A stretch of DNA of 64,000 nucleotides, from assembly GCA_963709505.1 (NCBI GenBank), contig CAVPXC010000029.1:186001-250000 (forward strand). The letters run 5' to 3'. Source of the DNA: CAVPXC01 sp963709505. GTDB taxonomy: Bacteria; Chloroflexota; Anaerolineae; JAAEKA01. Shown here in pieces: positions 1 to 8,657 of this stretch. The notes under the pieces are model-generated. The model worked only from the letters and a program-made list of their open reading frames with translations, ran no database searches and was not told where the DNA came from. The position numbers and the translations under genes were made by a program. Numbering within the stretch: position 1 is the stretch's first letter; each line of letters starts with the position of its first letter.

Positions 1-198
1 CAGATCCTCGAGCGCCTCGCGCATGTGGATCGCCGCCGTCTTGCGCGAGATCGGTTGCTCCGGCTCGCGACTAAAGCGGCGTCGCAGATCCAGGGTCTGA
101 TCGAGTCCCAGCTGGGCCACCACCGCGCCAAATCCATGGCGGGCCAGGACCTCCGCGATTTGGCGATAGCGAGTGAGATAGCGGGGACGAATTCTCAT
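1..198 (-). CDS. UbiB/AarF (ABC1) family kinase-like protein, N-terminal part only
   Basis: The reverse strand reads from an ATG at 198 to the left edge without a stop and gives 66 residues beginning MRIRPRYLTRYRQIAEVL. The pattern 'RYxxIaevLarhGFgavv..LGL' is the usual opening of UbiB/AarF/ABC1 atypical kinases, which support ubiquinone or isoprenoid-lipid metabolism. The kinase motifs themselves lie outside the window, so the family call rests on the N-terminal helix pattern alone. No clear ribosome binding site is visible upstream. Confidence 0.65.
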   Translation of the reverse strand, partial: MRIRPRYLTRYRQIAEVLARHGFGAVVAQLGLDQTLDLRRRFSREPEQPISRKTAAIHMREALEDL

Positions 199-659
199 AT
201 GGGATCGGGCACGGACGCTTCTGACTTGAAAGATAGCCGCCACAACCGCTCGGGCCGGTCTACCGACCGAGCCTGCTGATTCTCATCCATGGTTGTGCGT
301 TCAGCGCATGGATGTCAAATACCGATTAGGCTTGATGATACCGAACGTGAGCCCCCGTAATCAACGTCGACCGACAGGGATGGTAGCGGTGAAGGAGGAT
401 GTCAATAATTGTACTAGTCAAGAACATACTGGTAGAAAGATAAGGTGAGTTTACCACACAATGCCTGTGACGGCAATAGCATCCTCGGCACAATTCGAAG
501 CATACCACGTCGAAGCAAGAATGACTAGATCCGAAAGTATGCAGAAAGGTTGTATCACATCGAGTGATGTGCCTTGCCTGGTGATAAGATATCTTCTGAA
601 AAGGAGCATTCAAAACCAGTTGAAGATGACCGATACGTCGAGAATGCGTGAATCGCAGG
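199..659. other. Intergenic stretch, no gene recognised
   Basis: About 460 bases lie between the divergent-looking UbiB-like start and the 3' end of the response regulator. The base composition is visibly lower in GC than in the flanking genes. Short open frames on both strands give proteins rich in Cys and His with no recognisable domain and no good ribosome binding site. I see no RNA gene or strong hairpin. Confidence 0.5.
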
Positions 660-1349
660 TCACTCCAAGGTCGCCAGGCCGCGCTTGAGAGCCAAGATGG
701 CGGCTTGCGTGCGGTCGTTGGCCTGGAGCTTGTCGATGATGATGCTGACGTAGTTCTTGACGGTGCCTTCGGCCAGGTGCAGAGACTCGGCGATCTCGCG
801 GTTGGTCTTGCCCTGGGTCAGTTCCTGCAAGACGGTCAGCTCGCGCTCGGTGAGTTCCTCGATCGGCGGCTGGCCGGGGCTGGGAGCGATTGCTTTGGGC
901 GCCTGGCGGCCCGTCTGCCCTGCCAGCCGGTTGAACTCCTGCAGCACCTTGCCCGCCACCGCCGGATCGATGCGCACCTCGCCGGCGACCGCCCCGCGCA
1001 CCGCAGCCACGATCTCCTCGCCGTCGCTGTCTTTGAGCAGATAGCCGCAGGCGCCCGCCCGGATGGCGTCAAACACCCACTCGTCGCCGTCGTAGGTCGT
1101 CAGTACGACGACCTTGACCGCCGGAAACTGCTTCGTAAGCTGCCGGGTGGCCTGGATGCCGTTCATCCTGGGCATTTTGAGGTCCATCAGGACCACGTCG
1201 GGCCGGTGCTGGGCCACCTGCTCCAGGGCTTCCTGCCCATCGGCGGCAAAGCCGGCCACTTCGATGCCCGGTTGATGCCGCAGGATCACCCCCAACCCGT
1301 GGCGCACGATGTCCTGGTCGTCGACGATAAGAACGCGGATGGTTGTCAT
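660..1349 (-). CDS. NarL/FixJ-family response regulator
   Basis: This 229-residue protein has a receiver domain at about residues 4-120, with acidic residues VDDQD near the start and the phosphoacceptor Asp in VVLMDLKMP. A LuxR-type helix-turn-helix follows at about 160-220 (LTERELTVLQEL, then GTVKNYVSII). It should bind DNA when phosphorylated. The start ATG overlaps the stop codon of the upstream histidine kinase in an ATGA arrangement, so the two are translationally coupled partners. The target genes are not evident; the adjacent glycosyltransferase is on the same strand but upstream. Confidence 0.93.
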   Translation of the reverse strand: MTTIRVLIVDDQDIVRHGLGVILRHQPGIEVAGFAADGQEALEQVAQHRPDVVLMDLKMPRMNGIQATRQLTKQFPAVKVVVLTTYDGDEWVFDAIRAGACGYLLKDSDGEEIVAAVRGAVAGEVRIDPAVAGKVLQEFNRLAGQTGRQAPKAIAPSPGQPPIEELTERELTVLQELTQGKTNREIAESLHLAEGTVKNYVSIIIDKLQANDRTQAAILALKRGLATLE

Positions 1350-2657
1350 TCTCTGATCTCCAGCGCAACCAACGTGCCTTGGCCGGGCGTGGTCTCGATT
1401 TGCAGATCGGCGCCGGCCAGCTCGGCCCACTCCGCCATGCCGGTCAGGCCAAAGCGATCCGCCCGCACATCCGCCGGATCGAAGCCCGTGCCGTTGTCCC
1501 GGATTTCCAGGCGAAGCCTGCCGCTCGGCAGCGAGCGGGCCAGGCTCACCCGGACCAGAGTGGCGGCGGCATGCCGCTCGACGTTGGCCAGGGCCGCCTC
1601 GGCCACGCGATACACCGCCTGCTCGGTCAGCGGATCGAGCGCCTCGACGTCGGCAATGTCGCAGTCCATGGGGATGTCCATCCGCTCGGCCTGGCGCCGG
1701 CAAAGCTGGCGCAGCGCTTCGGACAGGCCCAGGTCTTCCAGCGGCGAGGCTCGCAGCGCCTGGATCGCCCGGCGCGACTCCTGGATCCCGCTGCGCACCG
1801 TGGCTTGGGCTTCTTTCAACTGCGCCGCGGCAGCCGGCGGGTCGAAAGCTCATCAACGTTTCGACGGCCTGGAGTTGCACGCTCAGGCCGGTCAGCGAAT
1901 GGGCAAGGGTGTCGTGCAGCTCGCGCGCCAGCCGGTTGCGCTCCCGGCTTGCGGCCAGTTGCTCGACCGTGGCCGCACGCTGGGTCAGTCGCCGATTGGC
2001 CGTCGACAGTGCGTCGTGTTCGGCGCGCAGCGCGGCCACCAGTTGCATGACAATGTAGCCCAACAGCGCAATCATCGCCAGGCGTCCTGCCGAGGCAACC
2101 AAGTAGGTGCCAACCTGGATCGCGTCCTGCCTGAGCAGAAGCGCCAAGGCCAGGTGTCCAACGACGAGGACCCCCAGCGAGGCGATCCAGCCGCGACGTC
2201 CATACTGCCAGGTAGCCAGGATCACAGGCACGACAAGCAGAACCGCTTCGATGCCGACGCCGGGAAGTCCTTCACGCCCCATCCGCTCCAACGCGGCGGG
2301 GGGAAGGTTGGTAAGCAGTAGTGCCTGTTCGACGATAGCTGCCAACAGGAACCAGCCGAGTGCGGTCGGCAGGAACCACCGGCCCAAGACGTCTCTGACC
2401 CTTGGCCAGGTGACAAAGCCCAGGTAGGCGGCCGCCTCGATCACCAGCAGCACAGGCACCCACTCCATCCGTTGGACAGGAATCCAGCCGGACGCCATCG
2501 TGGCGAAGATGCCGAGGGCGAGCACAGTCAGCACGAGACGAATCGCCACGGCTTGCTGCAGCACACGCAGCAGACCCGGCGCAATCGCGCCGCGCCGGGA
2601 GGATGGGCTTGCAAGCAGAGGCTGGTTGAGGGTCAGGTCAATCATGGCAGGTATCAT
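1346..2657 (-). CDS. LiaS/NarX-type sensor histidine kinase (one frameshift)
   Basis: A membrane sensor with about six hydrophobic segments in the first 200 residues is followed by a HisKA_3 dimerisation domain (phosphoacceptor His in ARELHDTLAHSLTGLS) and an HATPase_c domain (N-box in ANVERH, G-box DNGTGFDP). The frame breaks at about 1844. Removing one base there joins '...VETLMSF' to 'DPPAAAAQLKEAQATV', restoring a normal 437-codon gene. The restored stop overlaps the start of the response regulator, which supports the reconstruction. Start could be the first ATG or the one four codons later. The signal sensed is unknown; LiaS-like kinases usually monitor envelope stress. Confidence 0.85.
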
Positions 2658-2758
2658 CCTGTGTGCTCTGTTGGGTGATCTGTGGCAACCGTCAGAAGTT
2701 CGCTGGAGCCAGTCACCCTGGTCTAGTTATCGAAAAGTATACCACATCGCAACGGTAT

Positions 2759-4019
2759 TCACTCCGCTCGGCTCTGCTCGATGACTGCCACGGCCCGGGC
2801 TATTCCATTCTCGGCTCGAATGTGTTCCCCCAGGCGGGCTGCGCGCGTCTTGCATCGCACATCGGACACGGCAACGCGGATGGATTCAGCCAAACGATCG
2901 ACCGTCAGATGCTTGCGCGGAATGGGCTTTGGACCGACTCCCAGCTCATAGACCCGCTGTCCCCAAAACGGTTGGTCGCCCATAAATGGCGTGATAATCG
3001 ATGGGATGCCGGCTCGTAGCCCCATGGACGTGGTGCCCGCGCCGCCGTGATGCACCACTGCGGCCATGCGCGGGAACAACCAGTCGAAGGGGACGGAGCC
3101 AATCATAAACACCGTCTCCGGCAGATCCTCAGCCTTCAAGCCGCCCCAGCCGGCGGACAGCACCCCGCGCTGGCCGGTGCGCGCCAGGGCTTGCACGACC
3201 ATCTCGGCGGTCTCTTCCGGCCGGCTGTTGACCATGCTGCCAAAGCCGACGTAGACGGGAGGCGGGCCGGCCTGCAGGAAATCCACCAGATCGGCCGGCG
3301 GCTCCCAGCCGGCCGGCGGCTCCAGGAACCAGTAGCCGGTGACGTGGATGTTCGGGCCCCAGTCCTGCGGCGGTGGGATCACGTGAGGGCTGTAGCCGTA
3401 GAGAACGGTCTGTTCCGGCGCTTGCAGGGCGTTATACGGCCCCCAGAACGGCGCCGGCGGCATCTGCAAGACCTCGCGGCGCGCCTTGTTGTCGGCGGCG
3501 CGGAAGTTCTGCCAGATCATCTGTTGGACGGCGCGATGCGACAAGCGATTGGCCCAGGCGGGCAGCCTCCGGTCTGGCAGCGGCGCTACCGCATTGCGAA
3601 ACTCGCCGGTGGGTGTAAGCGGATAATAGTAGGCCGGGATGAAGGGGATGCCCAGCTTTTCCGACACGGCCAGTCCCGAGAACAGCCCGCCCAACCCGCC
3701 GATGATCAGATCGGCGCCCTGGCACGCCGCCAGGCCGCTGACGGCAGCCTGGCTGGCCAGTCGCTGTGCGGCCTCGCCCATGCTCGACAGGATCTTCAGG
3801 AAGTTGCCCTGCTCCAGGAGGCCCTCCATGCCTTGCGCAATGGCCTGCATGTTGCCGCCTACATCGAAGAAATCCAGGCCGTAGGTTGTGACCAGCTCCT
3901 GGAAATCCTGGGAGGTCAGGACACGGACGGCGTGCCCGGCATCCATCAGCCCCTTGCCCAGCGCTATGTAGGGCTGAACGTCGCCGCGACTTCCTAGAGC
4001 AAAGATGGTTATTGATCAT
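2759..4019 (-). CDS. GT1-family (sterol/macrolide-type) glycosyltransferase, frameshift near the start
   Basis: The C-terminal half carries the nucleotide-sugar binding signature HHGGAGTTSMGLRAGIPSI followed by TPFMGDQPFWGQRV, typical of UDP-glucosyltransferases of the sterol/macrolide branch. The N-terminus in the main frame starts at MDAGHAVRVL. The expected opening TIFALGSRGDVQPYIALGKGL lies directly upstream in the same frame but has no start codon. Dropping one base at about 4013 connects it to ATG at 4019, giving a full 420-residue protein. Acceptor is unknown; lipids or secondary metabolites are likely. Palindromes separate it from the upstream exporter. Confidence 0.87.
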
Positions 4020-4053
4020 GACTATTGACGATCCTTTCCTTGATGTCACTGAT

Positions 4054-4114
4054 ACCTCGGAGGTCGATTGCATGCGGCTTTGACCTCCGAGGTCTTCCGA
4101 TGACCTCGGAGGTC
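4054..4114. repeat. Three copies of the palindrome ACCTCGGAGGT
   Basis: Copies lie at 4054-4065, 4082-4094 (as GACCTCCGAGGTC) and 4102-4114. Each is self-complementary and neighbouring copies can also pair with each other, giving alternative hairpins between the exporter operon and the glycosyltransferase. It is not a classical terminator because no T-run follows. Confidence 0.7.
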
Positions 4115-4129
4115 TGGCTTACACCACGC

Positions 4130-5350
4130 TCACTCATACCGCAACGCCTCGATTGGGCGCAGGCCGGCGGCTCGCCAGGCGGGGTAGATGCCGAAGACCA
4201 GGCCAACCGCAGCCGCAAAGCCGGCGGCCAGAAGCACGGTGCTCATGTCGACGACCGTCGAGAGATCGAGCGCGGCTCCGGCCAGTTGGGCGATGAGCCA
4301 ACCCAACGTAATGCCGAGGAAACCGCCCAGCAGGCTGACCAACATCGACTCGAGCAGGAACTGCACCAGGATATCCCGCTTCAGCGCGCCGATGGCCTTG
4401 CGGATGCCGATCTCTCGAGTACGCTCGGTGACGCTGACCAACATGATATTCATAATTCCGATACCGCCAACCAGCAGCGAGATCGCCGCGATCGCGCCGA
4501 GGAAGGCTGTCAATGTGGCGGTGACCGTGTTGGCCGTTTCCAGAAGGCTCGTCTGGCTGAAGACGCTGAAGTCGTCCTCGTCGCCAGCCGCCAGGCCGTG
4601 TCGCTCCCGCAGGATCGCCGTCACCTGGGTGACTGCTGCACCCGCCTGGTCTTCACTGGCGGCCTGGACGGCGATGCTGCTCACCGCGTGCTGGCCCGTG
4701 CGGGTGCGGTCGGGATAGAGGCGTGTTTGGGCCGTGCTGACCGGCAGATAGACGCTGTCGTCCGGGTTGCCGCCCAGGGTCTGACCCTGCTCGGCCAGCA
4801 CGCCAACCACCTCGTAGTTGACGCCGTTGATCTTGACTTCCTTGCCAACGGGGTTTTCGCCGTCGAACAGGTCGCCGGTGATGCCCGCGCCCAGCACGGC
4901 CACGCGCGCCTTGGTGTCGACGTCGTTGCGGGTGATGCCGTCGCCGGCCTGGAATTCCTCCAGATTGTTGACGGCGAAGTAGTTGGCGGTGATGCCGGAG
5001 ACCGTTGTCTGGACGCTCGTGCCGTCGAAAACGACCTCTTGGTTGCCCTGGACGCTTGCCGCCACCTGGCTCACGGCCGGCGCGTTCAGCGGGTTGGACA
5101 GCGCCTCGACGTCCTCCAGGCTCAGCGGCGCATAGCCGCCACTGTTTTCAAGGTCCGGCGAGATCGAGACCAGGTTCGTGCCGATCGACGAGATCTGGCC
5201 GGTGATCGACGCGCTGACGCCGTTGCCGATCGCCATCAAAGCGATCACCGCAGCTACGCCGATGATTACTCCCAGCATCGTCAGCATGGACCGAAGCTTG
5301 TGGGCGGTGATGCTGTCGATTGCGGTTAAAAGACTTTCGGTTAGGTTCAT
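4130..5350 (-). CDS. MacB/FtsX-type ABC transporter permease
   Basis: This 406-residue permease has one N-terminal membrane segment (LTMLGVIIGVAAVIALMAIG), a large extracytoplasmic MacB_PCD domain (about residues 45-250) and three C-terminal membrane segments of the FtsX domain, with the family motif VTERTREIGIRKAIGA before TM3. I chose the ATG at 5350 because CGGAG lies upstream and the family starts at 'NLTESLLTAIDSI'. It follows its ATPase and the adaptor gene on the same strand, forming a tripartite exporter of unknown substrate such as a peptide, lipid or antibiotic. Confidence 0.93.
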   Translation of the reverse strand: MNLTESLLTAIDSITAHKLRSMLTMLGVIIGVAAVIALMAIGNGVSASITGQISSIGTNLVSISPDLENSGGYAPLSLEDVEALSNPLNAPAVSQVAASVQGNQEVVFDGTSVQTTVSGITANYFAVNNLEEFQAGDGITRNDVDTKARVAVLGAGITGDLFDGENPVGKEVKINGVNYEVVGVLAEQGQTLGGNPDDSVYLPVSTAQTRLYPDRTRTGQHAVSSIAVQAASEDQAGAAVTQVTAILRERHGLAAGDEDDFSVFSQTSLLETANTVTATLTAFLGAIAAISLLVGGIGIMNIMLVSVTERTREIGIRKAIGALKRDILVQFLLESMLVSLLGGFLGITLGWLIAQLAGAALDLSTVVDMSTVLLAAGFAAAVGLVFGIYPAWRAAGLRPIEALRYE

Positions 5351-5364
5351 GATGTACTCCGGGG

Positions 5365-5427
5365 CAGGTGGCAAGTTGCAGGTTCAGGTTGCAGTTCGCA
5401 GATTGTCACCTGCAACTTGCAACTTGA
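5365..5427. repeat. Heptamer-type inverted repeat (GTTGCAG units)
   Basis: Reiterated CAAGTTGCAG / GTTCAGGTTGCAG units on the left face ACCTGCAACTTGCAAC on the right, giving a hairpin between the ATPase and permease genes. The restored ATPase frame ends inside it at 5384. It belongs to the same structural class as the other intergenic arrays in this window. Confidence 0.75.
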
Positions 5428-6104
5428 CACTCACTGTACTGATTTTGAAATCCAACCCATCGCGTATCCAAATCGTTCGTCGAGCGTCGGCTGGCGATGT
5501 CGGGGTCGTGGGTGATCATGATCACGGTGATGCCCTGTTGGTTGAGGCTCTGGAATAGTTGCAGGATTTCCTCGCCCGACTGGGTATCCAGGGCGCCGGT
5601 GGGCTCGTCGGCCAGGATGATGCTGGGGCGAGTGGCCAGGGCCCGGGCGATCGCCACACGTTGCTGCTGGCCGCCGCTCAGCTCGTCGGGGCGGTGGTCG
5701 AGCCGGTCACCCAGCCCGACCGCCCGCAGGGCCGCTTCGGCCCGCTCTGTGCGCTCCCGCCGGCCTACGCCGGCGTACATCAGCGGCAGCCCGACCTGCT
5801 TGATGGCGGCTGTGCGCGGCAGCAGGTTGAACTGCTGGAAGACAAAGCCGATGCGCTGGTTGCGGATGCGGGCCTGCTCGTCGTCGCTCATTTCGCTGAC
5901 GTCGATGCCATCCAGCCGATAGGCGCCGCCGCTGGGCAGATCCAGGCAGCCGATGATGTTCATCAAGGTGCTCTTGCCGGAGCCGGAAGGCCCCATGATG
6001 GCTGCAAACTCGCCGTCATTGATGGTCAGATCGACGCCTCGCAGCGCATAGACGGTCTGGGTGCCCATGGTATATTCTTTGGTGATGCTGTTCAATTCGA
6101 TCAT
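5384..6104 (-). CDS. MacB/LolD-type ABC transporter ATPase (frameshift near the C-terminus)
   Basis: A single ABC domain shows Walker A GPSGSGKST, Q-loop FVFQQFNLLP, signature LSGGQQQRVAIARAL, Walker B IILADEPTGALD and the H-loop THDPDIA. Directly after HDPDIA the open frame departs from the family. Removing one base at about 5492 gives 'ADARRTIWIRDGL', the expected ending of LolD/MacB ATPases, and moves the stop to 5384, inside the intergenic repeat. The protein pairs with the permease at 4130-5350 and the adaptor at 6120-7748. Confidence 0.9.
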
Positions 6105-6119
6105 GACGTGTCTCCGGGG

Positions 6120-7748
6120 CTACTGCCCGAATGGCGTGCCAAGGCCCGCGCCGCCGCTTGGCGCCGGGGCGCCGAAGGGGCCGGTGGCCTGCTGTTGCTG
6201 CGGCGCAGTCACCTCGCCGATCACAACCTGATCGCCCACGCTCAAGCCGCTGGTGATCTCGGTTGAAGTGTCGTCCTTGAGGCCGATGGTCACTTCGACG
6301 CGCTCGGTCGTGCTGCTGCCGTCGGAGGCAGTGCGCACCACGTTGACGTAGTACTTGCCGGCTTCCCGGTCGGGCGTGATCGCCTGGTTGGGCGCCAGGA
6401 GCACACCCGTCTTGGCTGCTGTGATCAGGTCGGCCTCGGCGCTCATGCCGATGCGCACGGGCAGATCGGTTTCGCCCAGGCTCAAGTGCACTTCGTAGGA
6501 GACGAGGGCGCTGGAGCCGCCGGTCGCCTTGGGTGCGATCGCCGTGATCTGGCCTTGGATTTCCTGGCCCGGCCAGGTCTCCAGAGTGACCACCGCCGGC
6601 TGGCCTACCGCCAGCTCACCGACGTCAACCTCGTCCACGTTCAGCACCAGTCGAGGATTCGTCGTATCGACCATTTCGATCGCCAAGCCGCTGGCCAGCT
6701 CACCTTCGGCCACGTGCACAGCCGTCACCACGCCATCAAAGGGCGCCTTCAGGCTGGCCTTGGCCAGGTTTTCCTGAGCTTCCTGCACGTTGAGGCGGGC
6801 CTGTTCCACCTGAGCTCGAGTCACGTCGGTCTTCGCCGAACTGGCGCCTTGAGCCGTGTTCTCGAGCTGAGACTGGGCCTGGGCGAGTTGAGATTGTGCG
6901 GAGGCCAACTCGGCGGATGTCGGGCTGTCCAGCAGCTTCTGCAGGCTGGCCTTGGCCTGATCCACGTTGGCCTTGGCCTGTTGGATCTTGTCGTTGGAGG
7001 CCGGCTTAAGAGCCTGGTCATAGCCGGCCTTGGCGGATGCGTAGTTGTTGGTAGCTTGCTCCAACTCCAGCGCCTGTTGGGTCATGCCGACATCGGGGTT
7101 GCCCGCCACCTGGTCGTAGGCGGACTGGGCCTTGCGCAACGCGGCTTCGGCGTTCTTGAGGCTCGCTTGGGCCTGTGTAACGGTTTCGCCGTCCGGCCCG
7201 GCCAGCACGTCGTCGTAGGATGCCTGGGCAGCGGTCAGGCTGGCGCGTGCGGCCTGGATGTCGGCGGCGGTGGCGCCGGCTTTCACTTTGTCGAGGCTCG
7301 CCTGTGCACTGTCGACTGCGGCTTGGGCCGAGGCCAGCTCAGCGGCTGTTGAGCCGTCGAGCAGATCTTGCAGGTTGGCCTCTTGGATGGCCAGGTTCAG
7401 CTCGGCGTTGGCGCGGGCGCGCTCGAGTGCGGCCGTGTCCAACTGCACCAGGATATCGCCCGCCTTGACGGCATCGCCGGCTTCGACGGTCACCTCGGCG
7501 ACCGTGCCGGACAGGCCCAGGCTCAGACGTGCCTCGCGGCTGGCTTCGACGTTGCCCGAGGCGGTGGCGCCCGCCGACAGATCGCCGATAAACGCGGCGG
7601 CAGTTTGGCCGGTCTGAGCCTGGGCGGTCGATGGTGCTGCCTGCTGGCTGCCCACTACGGTGAATCCTAGAAACCCAACGCCAATCACCGCAACGGCGAG
7701 GACGATCCACGGCCAGCGGCGGCGTTTTGTGCTCTTTTCTTTCGTCAT
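6120..7748 (-). CDS. MacA/HlyD-type membrane-fusion (periplasmic adaptor) protein
   Basis: A 542-residue protein with a positively charged start and one membrane anchor (WIVLAVAVIGVGFLGFTVV), a biotinyl-lipoyl-like half-motif (VEAGDAVKAGDILVQLD), an unusually long Ala/Gln-rich helical hairpin (about residues 110-320, with repeated AELASAQ and SLxKL patterns), the second lipoyl half (APFDGVVTAVHVAEGE) and a beta-barrel region. It ends 15 bases before the ATPase. In an organism without an outer membrane it would act as an extracytoplasmic adaptor for the permease. It is probably the first gene of the operon. Confidence 0.92.
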   Translation of the reverse strand: MTKEKSTKRRRWPWIVLAVAVIGVGFLGFTVVGSQQAAPSTAQAQTGQTAAAFIGDLSAGATASGNVEASREARLSLGLSGTVAEVTVEAGDAVKAGDILVQLDTAALERARANAELNLAIQEANLQDLLDGSTAAELASAQAAVDSAQASLDKVKAGATAADIQAARASLTAAQASYDDVLAGPDGETVTQAQASLKNAEAALRKAQSAYDQVAGNPDVGMTQQALELEQATNNYASAKAGYDQALKPASNDKIQQAKANVDQAKASLQKLLDSPTSAELASAQSQLAQAQSQLENTAQGASSAKTDVTRAQVEQARLNVQEAQENLAKASLKAPFDGVVTAVHVAEGELASGLAIEMVDTTNPRLVLNVDEVDVGELAVGQPAVVTLETWPGQEIQGQITAIAPKATGGSSALVSYEVHLSLGETDLPVRIGMSAEADLITAAKTGVLLAPNQAITPDREAGKYYVNVVRTASDGSSTTERVEVTIGLKDDTSTEITSGLSVGDQVVIGEVTAPQQQQATGPFGAPAPSGGAGLGTPFGQ

Positions 7749-7873
7749 GTTCTTATCTCCTGGATACTTTTTGGTAGAAGATCAACTCTTGATGCCAGTA
7801 GCATACCAGGAGAGGCGGGCCGGCGATAGTGCCTGAGGTCATGAGGGAGTGTGACTCTCGTCATGATGAATCA

Positions 7874-7913
7874 AAAGCCGCCGAAGCAGTTTGAGCTGTG
7901 CTTCGGCGGCTTT
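7874..7913 (-). terminator. Strong hairpin terminator
   Basis: A 15-base stem (AAAGCCGCCGAAGCA with its exact complement at 7899-7913) encloses a 10-base loop. Read on the reverse strand it is followed by TTTT and lies 40 bases past the stop of the lipoprotein gene at 7953. It should separate that gene from the exporter operon downstream. Confidence 0.8.
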
Positions 7914-7952
7914 CCAGGTGAGTTGTTGTGTTGGTGCACCAGTCATCACGCT

Positions 7953-8531
7953 CTACGGCGTGGTGGCGGCAATCGTAGGTGAAGCTTGGCCGCCGGTGTG
8001 CGGAGCATTCGGTTCCTTTAGGAAACCGGCTTGGCCGGCCTCGCGAGTGACGTGTAGGTAGATGACGGCTAAGTCGCCCCAAACATCGCGTCCCCCCGCT
8101 GGACGCAAGGCTTTGCCCTGCAGCGTCCAATCGCCTTCTTGCGTGAACTTGATTGTAGCCTGCAACTGCTGGGGCTGCTGTGGCTGGAGATCGCCCGTCC
8201 AGATGAGGGCACCGCCGGTCGCTACAGCGCCTGACGGCAGCAGGATCTCCGCGGTGGTGCCTGGTGCAGCTAGGGTCGAGGTGATGACCAGGGTCACTTG
8301 CGCGGGTTCATCCAGCCGGGGTGCGTGGGAGAGGATCAGCAGAACGCTGATGGGCGTGCGGACTTCGCCGGTCGAACGCCCGTAGATAGGTGACTTCACG
8401 GTGCCAGCCGGCGTCTGTGCAGCGATGCCCGGCGGCGGAGGCGCGACGACTGGCGTTCCGCCGCAAGCGACGAGGGTTAGAACTCCGGTCAGAAGGAAAA
8501 GGATGGCTTTCATTTGCTGTAGGGTGTTCAT
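7953..8531 (-). CDS. Lipoprotein with a domain shared with the neighbouring metalloprotease
   Basis: The 192-residue product starts with a lipoprotein signal peptide (hydrophobic ILFLLTGVLTLVACGG, with the lipobox Cys at about residue 23). The rest is a single beta-rich domain. Its pattern 'APGTTxEIxLPSxAxxxxGxLxWxGDL' and the ending 'WGDLAxxYLxV' match residues about 45-155 of the secreted protease encoded just upstream, so the two domains are homologous. Function is unknown; an adhesive or cell-wall role is possible. ATG at 8513 is an alternative start. Confidence 0.75.
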   Translation of the reverse strand: MNTLQQMKAILFLLTGVLTLVACGGTPVVAPPPPGIAAQTPAGTVKSPIYGRSTGEVRTPISVLLILSHAPRLDEPAQVTLVITSTLAAPGTTAEILLPSGAVATGGALIWTGDLQPQQPQQLQATIKFTQEGDWTLQGKALRPAGGRDVWGDLAVIYLHVTREAGQAGFLKEPNAPHTGGQASPTIAATTP

Positions 8532-8606
8532 GGAATTGTCTTGACTCGACGAGATACGTCAGGCCGATGGATGCTCGCATGCGCGGGCATGATGGTGAGA
8601 GAAAGT

Positions 8607-8642
8607 GTGCGGGCATGGTATTTGAGAACACCATGCCCGCAC
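8607..8642. repeat. Hairpin of the GTGCGGGCATGGT type
   Basis: Perfect 13-base arms (8607-8619 and 8630-8642) with a 10-base loop lie just past the metalloprotease stop. A further GCGCGGGCATGATGG copy sits at 8580-8595. It resembles the dispersed 'GTCATxCCCGC' palindromes seen elsewhere in the window and could act as a weak terminator. Confidence 0.7.
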
Positions 8643-8657
8643 ATCTCACTTGGTGAG

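Noticed and set aside
326..613. Short Cys/His-rich frame on the reverse strand
   Set aside because: No ribosome binding site, no domain, and an overlapping competing frame on the other strand. Composition looks like random translation.
1840..1850. Programmed ribosomal frameshift in the histidine kinase
   Set aside because: No slippery heptamer or downstream structure is apparent, and similar single-base breaks occur in many unrelated genes, so error is the simpler explanation.
648..2321. Long open frame on the + strand opposite the histidine kinase and response regulator
   Set aside because: It is a mirror frame in GC-rich DNA. The opposite strand encodes clear two-component domains and this frame shows none. 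The same applies to + frames at 3047-3997, 4025-5329 and 6486-7352.
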